Shown here: positions 54,387 through 63,397 of the stretch, one piece after another
Numbering within the stretch: the stretch's first letter is position 1
How the letters are laid out: every line of letters begins with the position of its first letter
NCBI RefSeq assembly: GCF_046600715.1
Contig: NZ_JBJMAV010000008.1
Coordinates: forward strand, 37,315-101,314
Source: Lysobacter_C viscosus
Lineage (GTDB): Bacteria > Pseudomonadota > Gammaproteobacteria > Xanthomonadales > Xanthomonadaceae
Direction of reading: 5' to 3'
Length of the DNA stretch: 64,000 nt
Made by a program: the position numbers and the translations under genes
Notes under the pieces: model-generated
Seen by the model: only the letters and a program-made list of their open reading frames with translations
Database searches by the model: none
What the model was told of the DNA's origin: nothing

Positions 54387-55718
54387 CTAACGCCTGCGAC
54401 CCGACGCCGGTGCGCCGGCCGCGCCGGCTCCCGGGTCCGCATTGCCGGTTCCCACGCCTGGCGCCGGAAACAGCCGGTCCGCCGCGCGCGCCAGTTCCGC
54501 ATTGCCACTCAAGGCAGCCTCGCGCAAGGCCACGGTCGGCGCATGCAACAGGCGGTTGGTGAGCGTATGCGCGAGGTAGTCCAGCACCGCTTCGGGCGAC
54601 TCGCCAGCCGCCAGCTGCAGCCGCGCCTTGGCCAGCGTCTCGGCACGCGCCAGTTCGCCATGCGCCCGCAGGCGCTTGAGCGGCTCGGTGCGGCTGCCGG
54701 CCGCGAGCGACTCCACGAAACGCGCCACCTGCAGTTCGATGATCGCCTCGGCCGCGGCGGCCGCTTCGCGCCGGCTGCGGCGGTTGTCCTCGATGGCGCG
54801 CTCCAGGTCGTCCACGGTGTAGACGAACACGTCCTTGAGCCCGGCCACGTCGGCGGCGATGTCGCGGGGCACGGCCAGGTCCAGCAGCAGCATCGGACGG
54901 TGGCGGCGCGCCGCGAGCGCGGCGGCGACCTGCGCGCGCAGCAGGATCGGCTCGCGGCTTGCGGTGGCCGTCAACACGATGTCGGCCTCGTGCAGGTGCT
55001 TGTCCAGCTCCGACAGCGGCAGTGCCACGCCACCGTGGCGGGTGGCCAGGTCCTGCGCGTGGGCCAGCGTGCGGTTGGCCACCAGCAGGCGCCGGGGCCG
55101 CGCCTGCACCAGGTGCCGGGCAGCCAGTTCAATGGTTTCACCGGCGCCGACCAGCAACACGGTGGAGTCTTCCAGCCGCGCGAACGACTCCTGCGCCAGC
55201 CGCACCGCGGCCGAGGCCACCGACACCGGGTTGGCGCCGATGCGGGTATCGGTGCGCGCACGCTTGGCCGTGGCGAAGGCCTGCTGGAACAGCCGGTCCA
55301 GGCGCCCGCCCAGGGTCCCGGCGCTGCGGGCGATTGCCCAGGCATCCTTCACCTGACCGAGGATCTGCGGTTCGCCCAGGACCAGCGAGTCCAGCCCGGT
55401 GGCGACCCGGAACAGGTGGCGTACGGCGTCGGCGTCGCGGTGGCGGTACAGGTAGGCATGCAGGCCATTGCCGTCGTCCACGCCCACGCTGCCGTCAGGG
55501 TGGGTGGCCAGCCAGTGCGCGAGTGCCTGCCCGTCGTCCTCGGCCAGCGCGTAGATCTCGGTGCGGTTGCAGGTCGACAGCAGCGCGGCTTCCCGCACAG
55601 GGGGCAGCGCCCGCAACGACGCCAGCGCCGCCGGCACCGCGTCGGCGGAGAACGCCACGCGCTCGCGCAGGCTGACCGGCGCGGTCTGGTGGTTGATGCC
55701 GAGTACGAACAGGGTCAC
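54387..55718 (-). CDS. hemA: Glutamyl-tRNA reductase
   Basis: 443 residues starting at GTG 55718. Converts Glu-tRNA to glutamate-1-semialdehyde, the first step of C5 tetrapyrrole synthesis. Catalytic Cys50 is in LLSTCNRTEIY; the NADPH domain has VLLVGAGETIELAARHL near 192; the C-terminal dimerisation helix ends in an Ala/Gly-rich tail. It diverges from the TPR-lolB-ispE genes over a 115-base spacer. Confidence 0.95.
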   Translation of the reverse strand: MTLFVLGINHQTAPVSLRERVAFSADAVPAALASLRALPPVREAALLSTCNRTEIYALAEDDGQALAHWLATHPDGSVGVDDGNGLHAYLYRHRDADAVRHLFRVATGLDSLVLGEPQILGQVKDAWAIARSAGTLGGRLDRLFQQAFATAKRARTDTRIGANPVSVASAAVRLAQESFARLEDSTVLLVGAGETIELAARHLVQARPRRLLVANRTLAHAQDLATRHGGVALPLSELDKHLHEADIVLTATASREPILLRAQVAAALAARRHRPMLLLDLAVPRDIAADVAGLKDVFVYTVDDLERAIEDNRRSRREAAAAAEAIIELQVARFVESLAAGSRTEPLKRLRAHGELARAETLAKARLQLAAGESPEAVLDYLAHTLTNRLLHAPTVALREAALSGNAELARAADRLFPAPGVGTGNADPGAGAAGAPASGRRR

Positions 55719-55833
55719 GGGCAGGGCGAATTCCGTTCAGGCGCTTGCGATAAGCTGCTGGCCGCCAAAGCCCACATTCTACCGGCCCGCCCGCCCGCAC
55801 CGAGCGGGTTGCGCACGGTCCCCGTCCCTGGTG

Positions 55834-57498
55834 ATGTCGATGCCCCTGATCCGAACCCGGGCCGCCGTGCTGGCGGCGACCCTGCTTGCAGCAGCCTGGC
55901 TGCCGCCGGCAAGCGCAAGCGATCCCACCGTCCGCGCCCTGGAGCCTTTGCTCGCCGCGGAGTTCGCGCTGCAGGCCGGGCGCCTGGAAGAGGCCGCCCG
56001 CGGCTACCTGGAGGCGGCCGAGGCCGGCGAGGACCCGCTGCTGTCGGAGCGCGCGACGCGCATCGCCCTGCTGGCCAAGGATGACGACCGCGCCGAGCGC
56101 GCGTTGGAACTGTGGCGGCGACAGGGCGGCGAAGGCGCCGAGCTGCTGGCCGCCGAGGCGACGCTGGCGATGCGCCGCGGCCAGGAGCGCGCCGCGCGGC
56201 GCCACCTGCTGGGCCTGATGGCCACCCCGGACGGCTGGCGCCAGGCCCTGGGCGTGCTGGGGGTGGGCGCCCGCGACCCCGAGCAGGCGGCGGGGCTGCT
56301 GGGCTACCTGCTCGATCGCGACGCCATCCCCCCGCAGCTGCAGGCGTGGCTGGCGTTCGGCGGCCTGGCGCAGCGCGTCGACGCACCCGAGCTGGCCGAG
56401 CGCATCGTCGGCGAGGTGGTCGAGCGCTTCCCCGGCGAGCCCCGCGTGGCGCTGTTGCGGGCCAGCCAGCTGCGCGAAGCGGGCGATAAGGACGGTGCAC
56501 TGGCTGCCCTGGCGGTGATCGACGCCCGGGCCGCCCACGATGCCGACCTGCGCCTGTCGCTGGCCAGCGAATACGACGCGCTCGGGGAACTGGGCCGGGC
56601 GGAGCGCACCCTGGCCCTCGGCCCGCAGGACGACCAGACCTATGCATTGCGCGCGTCGCTGCTGGCGCGCGCCGACGACAAGGCCGCGCTGGAAGCGTTG
56701 TACCGGGAGTTGGCACGCGACGCGGCCCGCCCCGACCCCCAGCGCCGGCTGCTGCTGGGGCAGGTCGCTGAATTCCTCGACCTGCACGAGGAGGCGCTGG
56801 AGTGGTACCGGGGCGTTCCCGGCGGCCCGCAACGCTGGCAGGCGCAACTGCGCGAGGCCAACGTGCTGCACGAACTGGACCGGTCCGTGGATGCCTACAC
56901 GGCGCTGTCCACCATCCAGGACAATGCCGATGCGCCGGAGATGGTGCGGCGAGATGCCTACCTGCTGGAAGCCACGCTGCGCGACAAGGACAGCGAGCCG
57001 GAGGCCGAGATGGACGCCTATGCCCGTGCGCTGGCCGCCTTCCCGGATGAGCCGGAGGTGCTGTATGCCCGGGCGCTGAGCTGGGAGCGACGCGACGACA
57101 TCGCGCGCGCTGAAGCCGACTTCCGCCGCATCCTGGTGGCCGAGCCCGACAGCGTCGCCGCGCTCAATGCGCTGGGTTACACGCTGGCCGACCGCACGGA
57201 CCGCTACCAGGAGGCGCTCGAGCTGATCAATCGCGCCCGCGCCGCCGCGCCCGACAACGCGGCGATCATCGACAGCTACGGCTGGGTGCTGTTCCGGCTG
57301 GGCCGCAACAAGGAGGCCCTGGTCGAGCTGCGCCGCGCGTATGCGCTGCAGAAGGATGCCGAAATCGCCGCACACGTGGCCGAAGTGCTGTGGGAGATGG
57401 GCCGCCGCGACGAGGCGCGCCGCTACTTCGAAGAGGCCCGCGGCATCGACGCCGACAACCGCGCCCTCAAGCGCGCACTGGAGAAGACCGGCGCATGA
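55834..57498 (+). CDS. Exported TPR-repeat protein upstream of lolB
   Basis: 554 residues. An N-terminal signal (TRAAVLAATLLAAAWLPPASA) is followed by a series of TPR-like helical hairpins across the whole protein; clearest near the end (PDSVAALNALGYTLADR, then AIIDSYGWVLFRLGRNKEALVELRRAYAL). ATG 55834 and ATG 55840 are both in frame and either is plausible. Homologues commonly precede lolB in xanthomonads. Function unknown; the gene overlaps lolB by 4 bases, which suggests a link to outer-membrane assembly. Confidence 0.88.
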   Translation: MSMPLIRTRAAVLAATLLAAAWLPPASASDPTVRALEPLLAAEFALQAGRLEEAARGYLEAAEAGEDPLLSERATRIALLAKDDDRAERALELWRRQGGEGAELLAAEATLAMRRGQERAARRHLLGLMATPDGWRQALGVLGVGARDPEQAAGLLGYLLDRDAIPPQLQAWLAFGGLAQRVDAPELAERIVGEVVERFPGEPRVALLRASQLREAGDKDGALAALAVIDARAAHDADLRLSLASEYDALGELGRAERTLALGPQDDQTYALRASLLARADDKAALEALYRELARDAARPDPQRRLLLGQVAEFLDLHEEALEWYRGVPGGPQRWQAQLREANVLHELDRSVDAYTALSTIQDNADAPEMVRRDAYLLEATLRDKDSEPEAEMDAYARALAAFPDEPEVLYARALSWERRDDIARAEADFRRILVAEPDSVAALNALGYTLADRTDRYQEALELINRARAAAPDNAAIIDSYGWVLFRLGRNKEALVELRRAYALQKDAEIAAHVAEVLWEMGRRDEARRYFEEARGIDADNRALKRALEKTGA

Positions 57499-58178
57499 CG
57501 CCCAGACGCACCCCCTCCCGTTTCTTCATCGTGGCCATCGCGGCCGCCCTGCTGGCGTCGAGTTGCGCGGTACAGCCCACGCGCACCGCCCTTCCCCCTG
57601 CCGAGGAGGCTGCCGCGCAGGCCCGCCAGGCCGCGCGTGAAGCCGCGTTGCGGCCGCAGGATGCATGGTCGCTGGAAGGCCGCATCGCGGTGTCCAACGA
57701 CGGCAAGGGCGGCAGCGGCCGGATCGACTGGACCCAGCGCGGACAGGCGTACGAGATTTCGCTGAGTGCGCCGGTGACCCGGCAGAGCTGGCGGCTCAGC
57801 GCCGACGCCGGGGGTGCACGGCTGGAAGGCGTCGAGGGTGGCCCCCGCGCCGGCCCCGACGCGCAGCAGTTGCTGCTCGAAGCCACCGGCTGGGCGATTC
57901 CGGTGGGGGCGCTTTCGGACTGGGTGCGCGGGATGCGTGCGCAGTCCGCAGGGCCGGCGCGACTGGAGTTCGACGCCAGCGGTCGCCTGGCGCGCCTGCA
58001 CCAGGGCGGCTGGGTGATCGATTACCTGTGGCCCGACGCCGTTGGCGCGGGGTCCGGCCTGGCACTGCCGCGCCGGCTAGACGCCAGCCGGGGCGAGGCC
58101 CGGGTGCGCCTGCTCGTCGACGCATGGTCGGGCAACCCGCCCGCGGACGACGGCACGGCGGACCCGTCGGTGCGATGA
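57495..58178 (+). CDS. lolB: Outer-membrane lipoprotein receptor LolB
   Basis: 227 residues. Lipoprotein: ALLASSC with lipidated Cys24. LolB accepts lipoproteins from LolA and inserts them into the outer membrane. The beta-barrel core opens WSLEGRIAVSNDGKGGSGRIDWTQ (about 58-81), and LLLEATGWAIPVGALSDWVRG (about 130-150) is a hallmark. Overlaps both neighbours by 4 bases (ATGA at each end), giving TPR-lolB-ispE coupling. Confidence 0.95.
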   Translation: MTPRRTPSRFFIVAIAAALLASSCAVQPTRTALPPAEEAAAQARQAAREAALRPQDAWSLEGRIAVSNDGKGGSGRIDWTQRGQAYEISLSAPVTRQSWRLSADAGGARLEGVEGGPRAGPDAQQLLLEATGWAIPVGALSDWVRGMRAQSAGPARLEFDASGRLARLHQGGWVIDYLWPDAVGAGSGLALPRRLDASRGEARVRLLVDAWSGNPPADDGTADPSVR

Positions 58179-59101
58179 AGCCGGGGCAGGGCGCGGGCAA
58201 CGCCGGTCTGGACCACGTCGCCGGCAGCGATGCCTGGTCGTGGTGGCCGGCACCGGCCAAGCTCAACCTGTTCCTGCGCATCACCGGCAGGCGCGAGGAC
58301 GGCTACCACGCCCTGCAGACGGTGTTCCGGATGCTGGACTGGGGCGACCGGGTGGGCCTGCGTGTTCGCCCGGACGGACAGGTGGCGCGGCAGGCACCCC
58401 CGTTGCCCGGCCTGCCTGCTGAGCACGACCTGACGGTTCGTGCCGCCAAACTCCTGCAATCACACGCGAAAGTCAGCGAAGGCGTGGACATCGTCATCGA
58501 AAAGAGGATTCCGGCCGGCGGCGGCTTCGGTGGTGGGTCGTCCGATGCCGCGACCGTGCTGGTGGCGTTGGACCGACTGTGGCGCTGTGACCTGGGCGCC
58601 GGCCACCTCGCCCGCTTGGGATTGCAGCTCGGGGCGGACCTGCCGGTCTTCGTCCATGGCGACAATGCCTGGGCCGAGGGGATCGGCGAGCGGCTGGCTC
58701 CCATCGACCTGCCGCCGGCGTGGTACCTGCTGGTCGACCCCGGCGTGCACGTGCCGACCGCAGCCCTGTTCCAAGCCCCTGAATTGACGCGGGATGCGGC
58801 GCCCGCGACAATGGCCGACTTCGTTTCGGGCGTGCCCCTCGGGAACGCGTTCGAGCCGGTGCTGCGCAGGCGCGAGCCCGCCGTGGACGCCGCCCTGACC
58901 GCCCTGTCGCAGGTCGGCCAGGCGCGCCTGACCGGTTCGGGCAGCGGGTGCTTCGTGGAGTTCGCCACGCGTGAGGCGGCGCTGGCCGCCCTGGCGGAGC
59001 TGCCGTCCGGCCCCAGGGCCTGGGTGGCGCGCGGCGCGGACCGCTCCCCACTGCATCGCGCGTGCGCTGCGTGGGATCGCAGTCGTTTGCAGGCCTCCTG
59101 A
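58175..59101 (+). CDS. ispE: 4-diphosphocytidyl-2-C-methyl-D-erythritol kinase
   Basis: 308 residues, with an extra N-terminal 20 or so compared with E. coli. GHMP kinase of the MEP isoprenoid pathway. Substrate/catalytic residues in WPAPAKLNLFLRITGRREDGYH (Lys29), the ATP-binding glycine-rich PAGGGFGGGSSDAA (113-126), catalytic Asp in LGADLPVFV, and C-terminal TGSGSGCFVEF. Followed by tRNA-Gln, prs and rplY, the ancestral gammaproteobacterial order. Confidence 0.96.
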   Translation: MKPGQGAGNAGLDHVAGSDAWSWWPAPAKLNLFLRITGRREDGYHALQTVFRMLDWGDRVGLRVRPDGQVARQAPPLPGLPAEHDLTVRAAKLLQSHAKVSEGVDIVIEKRIPAGGGFGGGSSDAATVLVALDRLWRCDLGAGHLARLGLQLGADLPVFVHGDNAWAEGIGERLAPIDLPPAWYLLVDPGVHVPTAALFQAPELTRDAAPATMADFVSGVPLGNAFEPVLRRREPAVDAALTALSQVGQARLTGSGSGCFVEFATREAALAALAELPSGPRAWVARGADRSPLHRACAAWDRSRLQAS

Positions 59102-59196
59102 CCACCGGAGGCGGCCGCGGCAGCCAGGTTAGAGGGTCCGATGCTGGCCGCCATGGGCGCCGCTGGAGGCCTCCCAAGTAGCTCGCTTTACAACAC

Positions 59197-59273
59197 AGGG
59201 GCGTCGCCAAGAGGCCTAAGGCACCAGGTTTTGATCCTGGCATTCGCAGGTTCGAATCCTGCCGCCCCTGCCA
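59197..59273 (+). tRNA. tRNA-Gln (anticodon TTG)
   Basis: 77 bases including the encoded CCA. Acceptor stem AGGGGCG / CGCCCCT, discriminator G, anticodon loop TTTTGAT on a CCAGG/CCTGG stem, and TTCGAAT in the T loop. Reads CAA. Sits between ispE and prs. Confidence 0.95.
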
Positions 59274-59333
59274 CATCACGCCGGCGCTGCGCCGGTCCAC
59301 CCGCCACGGTCAGAGCGAAGCGGAGATCCACAC

Positions 59334-60293
59334 GTGCAGAACGATCGCAGCCTGCTGGTGTTCAGCGGCAATGCCAACCGGCCGCTGGCCGACGCGGTGT
59401 GCAAGGAACTGGGCATCCGCCTGGGCAAGGCGCTGGTCGGGCGGTTCTCCGATGGCGAGGTACAGGTCGAGATCGAGGAGAACGTGCGCCGCCAGGAGGC
59501 GTTCGTGATCCAGCCGACCTGCGCGCCGAGCGCCGAAAACCTCGTCGAGCTGCTGGTGCTGGTGGACGCGCTCAAGCGCGCCTCGGTCAGCAACGTGACG
59601 GCGGTGGTGCCGTATTTCGGCTACGCCCGCCAGGACCGCCGGCCGCGGTCCTCGCGCGTGCCGATCACCGCCAAGGTCGCGGCCAAGATGTTCGGCGCGG
59701 TCGGCTGCGACCGGGTGCTGACGGTGGACCTGCACGCCGACCAGATCCAGGGTTTCTTCGATTTGCCGGTCGACAACGTCTACGCGTCGCCGCTGCTGCT
59801 GGCCGACATCTGGCGCGCGCACGGCACCGACAACCTGATCGTGGTCAGCCCCGACGTGGGTGGCGTGGTGCGCGCCCGTGCGATCGCCAAGCGGCTGGAC
59901 GACGCGGACCTGGCGATCATCGACAAGCGCCGCCCGCGCGCCAACGTGGCCACGGTGATGAACATCATCGGCGATGTCGCAGGCAAGACCTGCGTTCTGG
60001 TTGACGACATCGTCGACACCGCCGGCACCCTGTGCGCCGCGGCGGCCGCGCTGAAGGCGCAGGGCGCCCAGAAGGTCGTGGCCTACTGCACCCACCCGGT
60101 GCTGTCGGGTGCGGCGATGGACAACATCGGCAAGTCGCAGCTCGACGAGCTGGTGGTCACCGACACCATCCCGCTGACCGAAGCGGCCCGCGCCTGCTCC
60201 AAGATCCGCCAGCTCAGCGTCGCCGAGCTGCTGGCCGAGACCATCCGCCGCATCGCATTCGGCGAGTCGGTCAGTTCGCTCTACGTGGACTGA
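59334..60293 (+). CDS. prs: Ribose-phosphate pyrophosphokinase
   Basis: 319 residues beginning at GTG 59334 with GGAG 8 bases before it. Makes PRPP from ribose-5-phosphate and ATP for nucleotide, His and Trp synthesis. The FSDGEVQVEI, PYFGYARQDRR flexible-loop motif, TVDLHADQIQGFF and PRPP-binding VLVDDIVDTAGT (about 220-231) are all intact. Class I enzyme, allosterically regulated by phosphate and ADP in its relatives. Confidence 0.97.
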   Translation: MQNDRSLLVFSGNANRPLADAVCKELGIRLGKALVGRFSDGEVQVEIEENVRRQEAFVIQPTCAPSAENLVELLVLVDALKRASVSNVTAVVPYFGYARQDRRPRSSRVPITAKVAAKMFGAVGCDRVLTVDLHADQIQGFFDLPVDNVYASPLLLADIWRAHGTDNLIVVSPDVGGVVRARAIAKRLDDADLAIIDKRRPRANVATVMNIIGDVAGKTCVLVDDIVDTAGTLCAAAAALKAQGAQKVVAYCTHPVLSGAAMDNIGKSQLDELVVTDTIPLTEAARACSKIRQLSVAELLAETIRRIAFGESVSSLYVD

Positions 60294-60324
60294 CCGGGTC
60301 CCGGCAACGGTTGGCAACGAATTC

Positions 60325-60348
60325 GACTCACCTGGTCGCGGGTGAGTC
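60325..60348 (+). other. Hairpin in the prs-rplY spacer
   Basis: Perfect 8-base inverted repeat GACTCACC / GGTGAGTC with an 8-base loop, 49 bases before the rplY ATG. No T-run follows, so it is more likely part of the rplY leader RNA than a full terminator. Confidence 0.45.
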
Positions 60349-60396
60349 ACCCCACCGCCGCGAGGCGGAACATCGAAGTAAAAGTGAGTAATTGAA

Positions 60397-61053
60397 ATGT
60401 CGGAACACACCATCAAGGCCACGAGCCGCAATGTCGAGGGGAAGGGTGCGAGCCGCCGCCTGCGCCATGCCGCTTCGATCCCGGCCATCGTTTACGGCGG
60501 CAAGTCCGAGCCGATGCCGATCCAGCTCGACCACGAGAAGATCTGGCTGGCCAGCCAGCACGAGTGGTTCTACGCCTCCATCCTTGACCTGGACATCGAG
60601 GGCAAGGTCGAGAAGGTGCTGCTGCGTGACATGCAGCGCCACCCGTACAAGCAGCTGATCCTGCACCTGGACTTCCAGCGCGTTGACGCCAAGCAGGCCA
60701 TCCGCGTGGCGGTGCCGCTGCACTTCCTCAACGAGGACGCTTCGCCGGCCGGCAAGGCTGCCGACGTCGTGGTCACCCACGAGCTCAACGAGGTCCAGAT
60801 CAGCTGCCTGCCCAAGGACCTGCCGGAGTTCATCGAGGTCGACCTGGCCGACCTGACCCTGGGCCAGACCATCCACCTGTCCGAGATCAAGCTGCCCAAG
60901 GGCGTGGAAGTGCCGGAGCTCAAGCTGGGCAAGGAGCACGACGTCGCCGTCGTGGTCGCACGCGCCGGCCGCGTCGAGATCGAGGAAACCGCGGTGGCCG
61001 CGGACGAGCCGGCCGAAGTGCCGGCGGCCAAGGTCGAGAAGGACGACGAGTAA
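60397..61053 (+). CDS. rplY: Large-subunit ribosomal protein bL25 (CTC form)
   Basis: 218 residues: the N-terminal 5S-rRNA-binding L25 domain (1-95, with GKGASRRLRHA and PAIVYGG) plus the C-terminal TL5/CTC beta domain (about 100-190). The tail is acidic. The long CTC form is the usual one outside the Enterobacterales. Between prs and pth, as is conserved. Confidence 0.97.
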   Translation: MSEHTIKATSRNVEGKGASRRLRHAASIPAIVYGGKSEPMPIQLDHEKIWLASQHEWFYASILDLDIEGKVEKVLLRDMQRHPYKQLILHLDFQRVDAKQAIRVAVPLHFLNEDASPAGKAADVVVTHELNEVQISCLPKDLPEFIEVDLADLTLGQTIHLSEIKLPKGVEVPELKLGKEHDVAVVVARAGRVEIEETAVAADEPAEVPAAKVEKDDE

Positions 61054-61064
61054 GCCGATGCGGT

Positions 61065-61089
61065 CCGGGCACCCTTGCCGGGTGCCCGG
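61065..61089 (+). other. Strong hairpin between rplY and pth
   Basis: Perfect 10-base stem CCGGGCACCC / GGGTGCCCGG with a 5-base loop, 11 bases after the rplY stop. It lacks a T-tract, so it may be a partial terminator or an RNA-processing element that lowers pth expression relative to rplY. Confidence 0.5.
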
Positions 61090-61112
61090 CCGCCGGCTCT
61101 GCTTCGTCTTCG

Positions 61113-61694
61113 ATGGCAGGCTTGCGCCTCATCGTCGGGCTCGGCAACCCCGGGCCCGAACACGCCAGAACCCGGCACAACGCCGGGTTCTGGTTTGTTG
61201 ACGCCCTGGCCGGACAGCTGGGCGGGCGTTTCGGTCTGGATTCAAAACTGTTCGGTGAGACCTGCAAGGTGCAGATCGCCGGCGAGGCGGTGTGGTTGCT
61301 CAAGCCCGCCACGTTCATGAACCTCTCGGGCAAGTCGGTCATGGCCGCATTGAGGTACTGGAAGATCGAGCCCGACCAGGCATTGCTGGCACACGACGAC
61401 CTGGACCTGCCGCCCGGCGCGGCGCGGCTCAAGTTCGACGGTGGCCACGGGGGCCAGAACGGCCTGCGCGACACCATCCGGTTGCTGGGACATGCGGGCT
61501 TCCACCGGCTCCGCCTGGGTATCGGCCATCCCGGCCACAAGGACCGTGTCACCCCGTGGGTGCTGGGCCGGCCGGGGCAGGACGACGAGGCGTGCATCCT
61601 GCGTGCCATCGACGAGGCCATCCAGGTCATGCCGCTGGCGGTGGCCGGCGACTTCAACGAGGCGATGAAGCGGTTGCATACCAGCAGGGCCTAG
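61113..61694 (+). CDS. pth: Peptidyl-tRNA hydrolase
   Basis: 193 residues. Releases peptidyl-tRNAs that drop off the ribosome. Catalytic residues Asn11, His22 (ARTRHNAGF), Asn70 (FMNLSG) and Asp95 (AHDDLDLP) are visible, together with GGHGGQNGLR. Followed by an inverted repeat and ychF. Confidence 0.97.
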   Translation: MAGLRLIVGLGNPGPEHARTRHNAGFWFVDALAGQLGGRFGLDSKLFGETCKVQIAGEAVWLLKPATFMNLSGKSVMAALRYWKIEPDQALLAHDDLDLPPGAARLKFDGGHGGQNGLRDTIRLLGHAGFHRLRLGIGHPGHKDRVTPWVLGRPGQDDEACILRAIDEAIQVMPLAVAGDFNEAMKRLHTSRA

Positions 61695-61700
61695 GGAATA

Positions 61701-61743
61701 GGGAATGGGGATTGGCGGCGCGGAGCCTCCAATCCCCATTCCC
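61701..61743. repeat. Long inverted repeat between pth and ychF
   Basis: Two 15-base arms, GGGAATGGGGATTGG (61701-61715) and its perfect complement CCAATCCCCATTCCC (61729-61743), with a 13-base loop. The arms extend imperfectly on both sides, as the unit GGRAATMGGGAATGGGGATTGG in inverted orientation. Such GGGAATGGGGA units are scattered in xanthomonad chromosomes. No T-tract, so not a simple terminator. Confidence 0.75.
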
Positions 61744-61770
61744 GATTCTCCGTTCCCGGAATTTGCGTCC

Positions 61771-62862
61771 ATGGGCATCAAATGCGGCATCGTCGGCCTG
61801 CCGAACGTCGGCAAGTCCACACTCTTCAATGCGCTGACCAAGGCGGGTATCGCCGCGGCCAACTTTCCGTTCTGCACCATCGAGCCAAACGTGGGCGTGG
61901 TGCCCGTGCCGGACCCGCGGCTGAACGCGCTGGCCGATATCGTCAAGCCACAGAAGGTCATCCCGACCGCGGTGGAGTTCGTCGACATCGCCGGCCTGGT
62001 GGCCGGTGCGGCCAGCGGCGAAGGACTGGGGAACAAGTTCCTGGCCCACATCCGCGAGGTCGACGCGATCACCCACGTGGTGCGCTGCTTCGAGAACCCC
62101 GACGTCATCCACGTCAACAACAAGGTCGATCCGATCGCCGATATCGAAACGATCGATACCGAGCTGGCGCTGGCCGACCTGGATTCGGTTGAAAAGGCGC
62201 TGCAGCGGGCCGAGCGCACCGCCAAGACCGGCGACAAGGACGCCAAGGTGCGCGTCGAGGTGCTGGCCCGGCTGGCCAAGGGCCTGGGCGACGGCACGGC
62301 GGTGCGCGCGCTGGGACTCTCGGACGACGACAAGGTGGCCATCCGCGACCTGTTCCTGCTCACCGCGAAGCCGGTGATGTACGTGGCCAACGTGCTGGAG
62401 GACGGGTTCGAGGACAACCCGCACCTTGATGCGGTGCGCGCGCGTGCCGCCAGCGAAGGTGCCGAGGTGGTGCCGGTGTCGGCCGCGATCGAAGAGGAGC
62501 TGAGCCAGCTCGATGACGCCGACCGCGACACCTTCCTGGCCGACCTGGGCCTGGACGAGCCGGGCCTGAACCGGGTGATCCGCGCCGCGTACAAGCTTCT
62601 GGGCCTGCAGACGTACTTCACCGCCGGCGTGAAGGAAGTGCGCGCCTGGACCGTGAAGGGTGGCTCGACCGCCCCGCAGGCCGCGGCGGTCATCCACACC
62701 GACTTCGAGAAGGGCTTCATCCGCGCCGAGACGATCGGCTACGAAGACTTCATCCGCTACCGGGGCGAGGCCGGTGCCCGCGAGGCCGGCCGCCTGCGCC
62801 TGGAAGGCAAGGAATACCGCGTCCAGGAAGGCGACGTGCTGCATTTCCGGTTCAACGTCTAG
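61771..62862 (+). CDS. ychF: Redox-regulated ATPase YchF (Obg family)
   Basis: 363 residues from ATG 61771. P-loop GLPNVGKS (9-16), and the switch region with VEFVDIAGLVAGAASGEGLGNKFL. A coiled-coil insert occupies about 130-200, and the C-terminal TGS-type domain ends in EGDVLHFRFNV. YchF binds ATP in preference to GTP and contacts ribosomes. The pth-ychF pair is conserved across gammaproteobacteria. Confidence 0.97.
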   Translation: MGIKCGIVGLPNVGKSTLFNALTKAGIAAANFPFCTIEPNVGVVPVPDPRLNALADIVKPQKVIPTAVEFVDIAGLVAGAASGEGLGNKFLAHIREVDAITHVVRCFENPDVIHVNNKVDPIADIETIDTELALADLDSVEKALQRAERTAKTGDKDAKVRVEVLARLAKGLGDGTAVRALGLSDDDKVAIRDLFLLTAKPVMYVANVLEDGFEDNPHLDAVRARAASEGAEVVPVSAAIEEELSQLDDADRDTFLADLGLDEPGLNRVIRAAYKLLGLQTYFTAGVKEVRAWTVKGGSTAPQAAAVIHTDFEKGFIRAETIGYEDFIRYRGEAGAREAGRLRLEGKEYRVQEGDVLHFRFNV

Positions 62863-62964
62863 CGCAGACCTGCGCCGCCGTGCCCTGGCGTTCGGGCCGG
62901 GGTGCCCTGTTCAGTCCGCCCCGCCGCCCGCGGCGGCCGTCAATGGGGCCGGCAAGCAAAAACG

Positions 62965-62993
62965 TTGACTTCCCATCGGCGCGGCGCCAGAAT
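62965..62993 (+). promoter_or_regulatory. Promoter of the tRNA-Tyr/Gly/Thr-tuf operon
   Basis: TTGACT (62965-62970), a 17-base spacer and CAGAAT (62988-62993), followed by a GC-rich discriminator TGCGGGC just before tRNA-Tyr. A GC-rich discriminator is typical of stable-RNA promoters under stringent control. Confidence 0.6.
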
Positions 62994-63006
62994 TGCGGGC
63001 TCTTTT

Positions 63007-63092
63007 GGAGGGATACCCAAGCGGCCAACGGGGGCAGACTGTAAATCTGCTGGCTTACGCCTTCGGTGGTTCGAATCCACCTCCCTCCACCA
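63007..63092 (+). tRNA. tRNA-Tyr (anticodon GTA)
   Basis: 86 bases with encoded CCA; class II with a long variable arm. Acceptor GGAGGGA / TCCCTCC, discriminator A, anticodon stem-loop CAGACTGTAAATCTG. First of three tRNAs before tuf. Confidence 0.95.
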
Positions 63093-63160
63093 GATCAGGA
63101 CGCGGTACCCCGGTCGCCTTACCAGCCTCCGGTTGCAGTAACCCAGCAGGTTTGTCCGGC

Positions 63161-63234
63161 GCGGGAGTAGTTCAACGGTAGAACCTCAGCCTTCCAAGCT
63201 GATGGTGCGGGTTCGATTCCCGTCTCCCGCTCCA
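63161..63234 (+). tRNA. tRNA-Gly (anticodon TCC)
   Basis: 74 bases with encoded CCA. Acceptor GCGGGAG / CTCCCGC, discriminator T, anticodon loop CTTCCAA, T loop TTCGATT. Reads GGA/GGG. Confidence 0.95.
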
Positions 63235-63270
63235 TTGAACGCCGCGACGATCCGCCTGTTGGACAGCTTC

Positions 63271-63346
63271 GCTCACGTAGCTCAGTCGGTAGAGCACCTC
63301 CTTGGTAAGGAGGAGGTCGCTGGTTCGATTCCAGTCGTGAGCACCA
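63271..63346 (+). tRNA. tRNA-Thr (anticodon GGT)
   Basis: 76 bases with encoded CCA. Acceptor GCTCACG / CGTGAGC, discriminator A, anticodon stem CCTCC/GGAGG around TTGGTAA. Reads ACC/ACU. Directly precedes tuf, 51 bases upstream. Confidence 0.95.
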
Positions 63347-63397
63347 TTCCAATGAAACGTACGCCTGCAGCGGTACGACCACCAACGAGAAGCAGCC

